Below are positions 32,018 through 32,171 of a DNA stretch of 32,171 bases, piece after piece (the first letter of the stretch is position 1; the number at the start of each line of letters is the position of its first letter). This stretch comes from Roseomonas rosulenta (GTDB lineage Bacteria; Pseudomonadota; Alphaproteobacteria; Acetobacterales; Acetobacteraceae): assembly GCF_016106005.1 (NCBI RefSeq), contig NZ_JACADR010000021.1, forward strand, positions 1 through 32,171. The letters run 5' to 3'. A program made the position numbers and the translations under genes. The notes under the pieces were generated by a model. That model saw nothing but the letters and a program-made list of their open reading frames with translations, was not told the DNA's origin and did not search any database.

Positions 32018-32140
32018 ATGACGCAGCCGCCGAGCCACCGCCGATCCCGCACCGTGCGCGCCGCGGCGCTGGTCACGCTTGGCCTCGGCGCGGCGGGCTG
32101 CGACGAGACGCCGCCGGGCGAACTGCCCGGCGCGGCGTGA
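32018..32140 (+). CDS. Small putative lipoprotein, DUF1190-like N-terminus
   Basis: A 40-residue frame nine bases after the DUF350 stop. It reads as a basic start (HRRSRTVR), a hydrophobic core (AAALVTLGLGAAG) and Cys28 followed by DE, a lipoprotein signal with lipobox AAGC; a mature part of only 13 residues follows (CDETPPGELPGAA). The basic SRTVR start and GCDE junction resemble the N-terminus of DUF1190 proteins (YgiB/YjfM), which accompany DUF350 and YgiC/YjfC genes in E. coli, but the long DUF1190 body is missing. It is either a minimal lipoprotein or a truncated remnant. There is no good ribosome site, so coupling to DUF350 would be needed. Confidence 0.5.
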   Translation: MTQPPSHRRSRTVRAAALVTLGLGAAGCDETPPGELPGAA

Positions 32141-32171
32141 TCTGATGAGCACACGTTTCAACTCTTGTCAC

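Noticed and set aside
30431-32161. Minus-strand open frame of 576 residues opposite the ATP-grasp and DUF350 genes
   Set aside because: It is His/Arg/Gly-rich antisense of three genes with clear family matches.
32141-32171. Start of another gene at ATG 32145
   Set aside because: Only nine codons are in view and no ribosome site precedes it; too short to support.

Overview
The window reads as chromosome of a very GC-rich alphaproteobacterium. The best guess is an Acetobacteraceae member of the Roseomonas type. This rests on extreme G/C at third codon positions, tightly packed same-strand operons with TGATG/GTGA junctions, and four TctC/Bug-type periplasmic binding proteins without membrane partners. 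It is an inference from style and gene content; no rRNA or other taxonomic marker is present. I see no tRNA, rRNA, CRISPR array, phage gene or insertion sequence, and base use looks even throughout.

Layout. (1) 1-425 has no convincing gene but holds two hairpins. (2) 426-5540, minus strand: quinone oxidoreductase, SDR, a 60-residue membrane protein, a COG4091-type dehydrogenase with SAF domain, then a DMT exporter coupled to a YbfF/ABHD11-like hydrolase. (3) 5683-10601, plus strand: a coupled four-gene operon of LivJ-type binding protein, SDR, fused TPP-dependent E1 alpha/beta dehydrogenase and an AroE-like dehydrogenase with an altered substrate clamp. (4) 10734-15998, minus strand: ugpBAEC for sn-glycerol-3-phosphate import, followed by a TctC protein. 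A near-consensus Pho box lies 60 bp before ugpB. (5) 16072-19655: diaminopropionate ammonia-lyase facing denD, a UPF0114 membrane protein and RidA, then a hotdog thioesterase. (6) 19870-20838: a single TctC gene.

(7) 20842-26534, minus strand: rutA, amidase, FAH-family hydrolase, TctC protein and M20 peptidase. It diverges from a polysaccharide-deacetylase/cyclic-imidase-like gene (26693-27604) across a 158 bp region carrying two palindromic direct repeats exactly 31 bp apart. (8) 27792-28775: a fourth TctC gene with terminator-like hairpins. (9) 29189-32140, plus strand: two tandem glutathionylspermidine-synthase-like ATP-grasp proteins, a DUF350 membrane protein and a 40-residue putative lipoprotein, resembling the E. 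coli yjfC/yjfL/yjfM grouping.

Most of the window is uptake plus catabolism of small organic acids, amides and phosphate esters. The best candidates for undescribed systems are region 7 (a ring-opening and amide-hydrolysis pathway with its own likely operator), region 3 (a TPP-dependent catabolic operon of unknown substrate) and region 9 (paired ATP-grasp ligases with diverged metal ligands).
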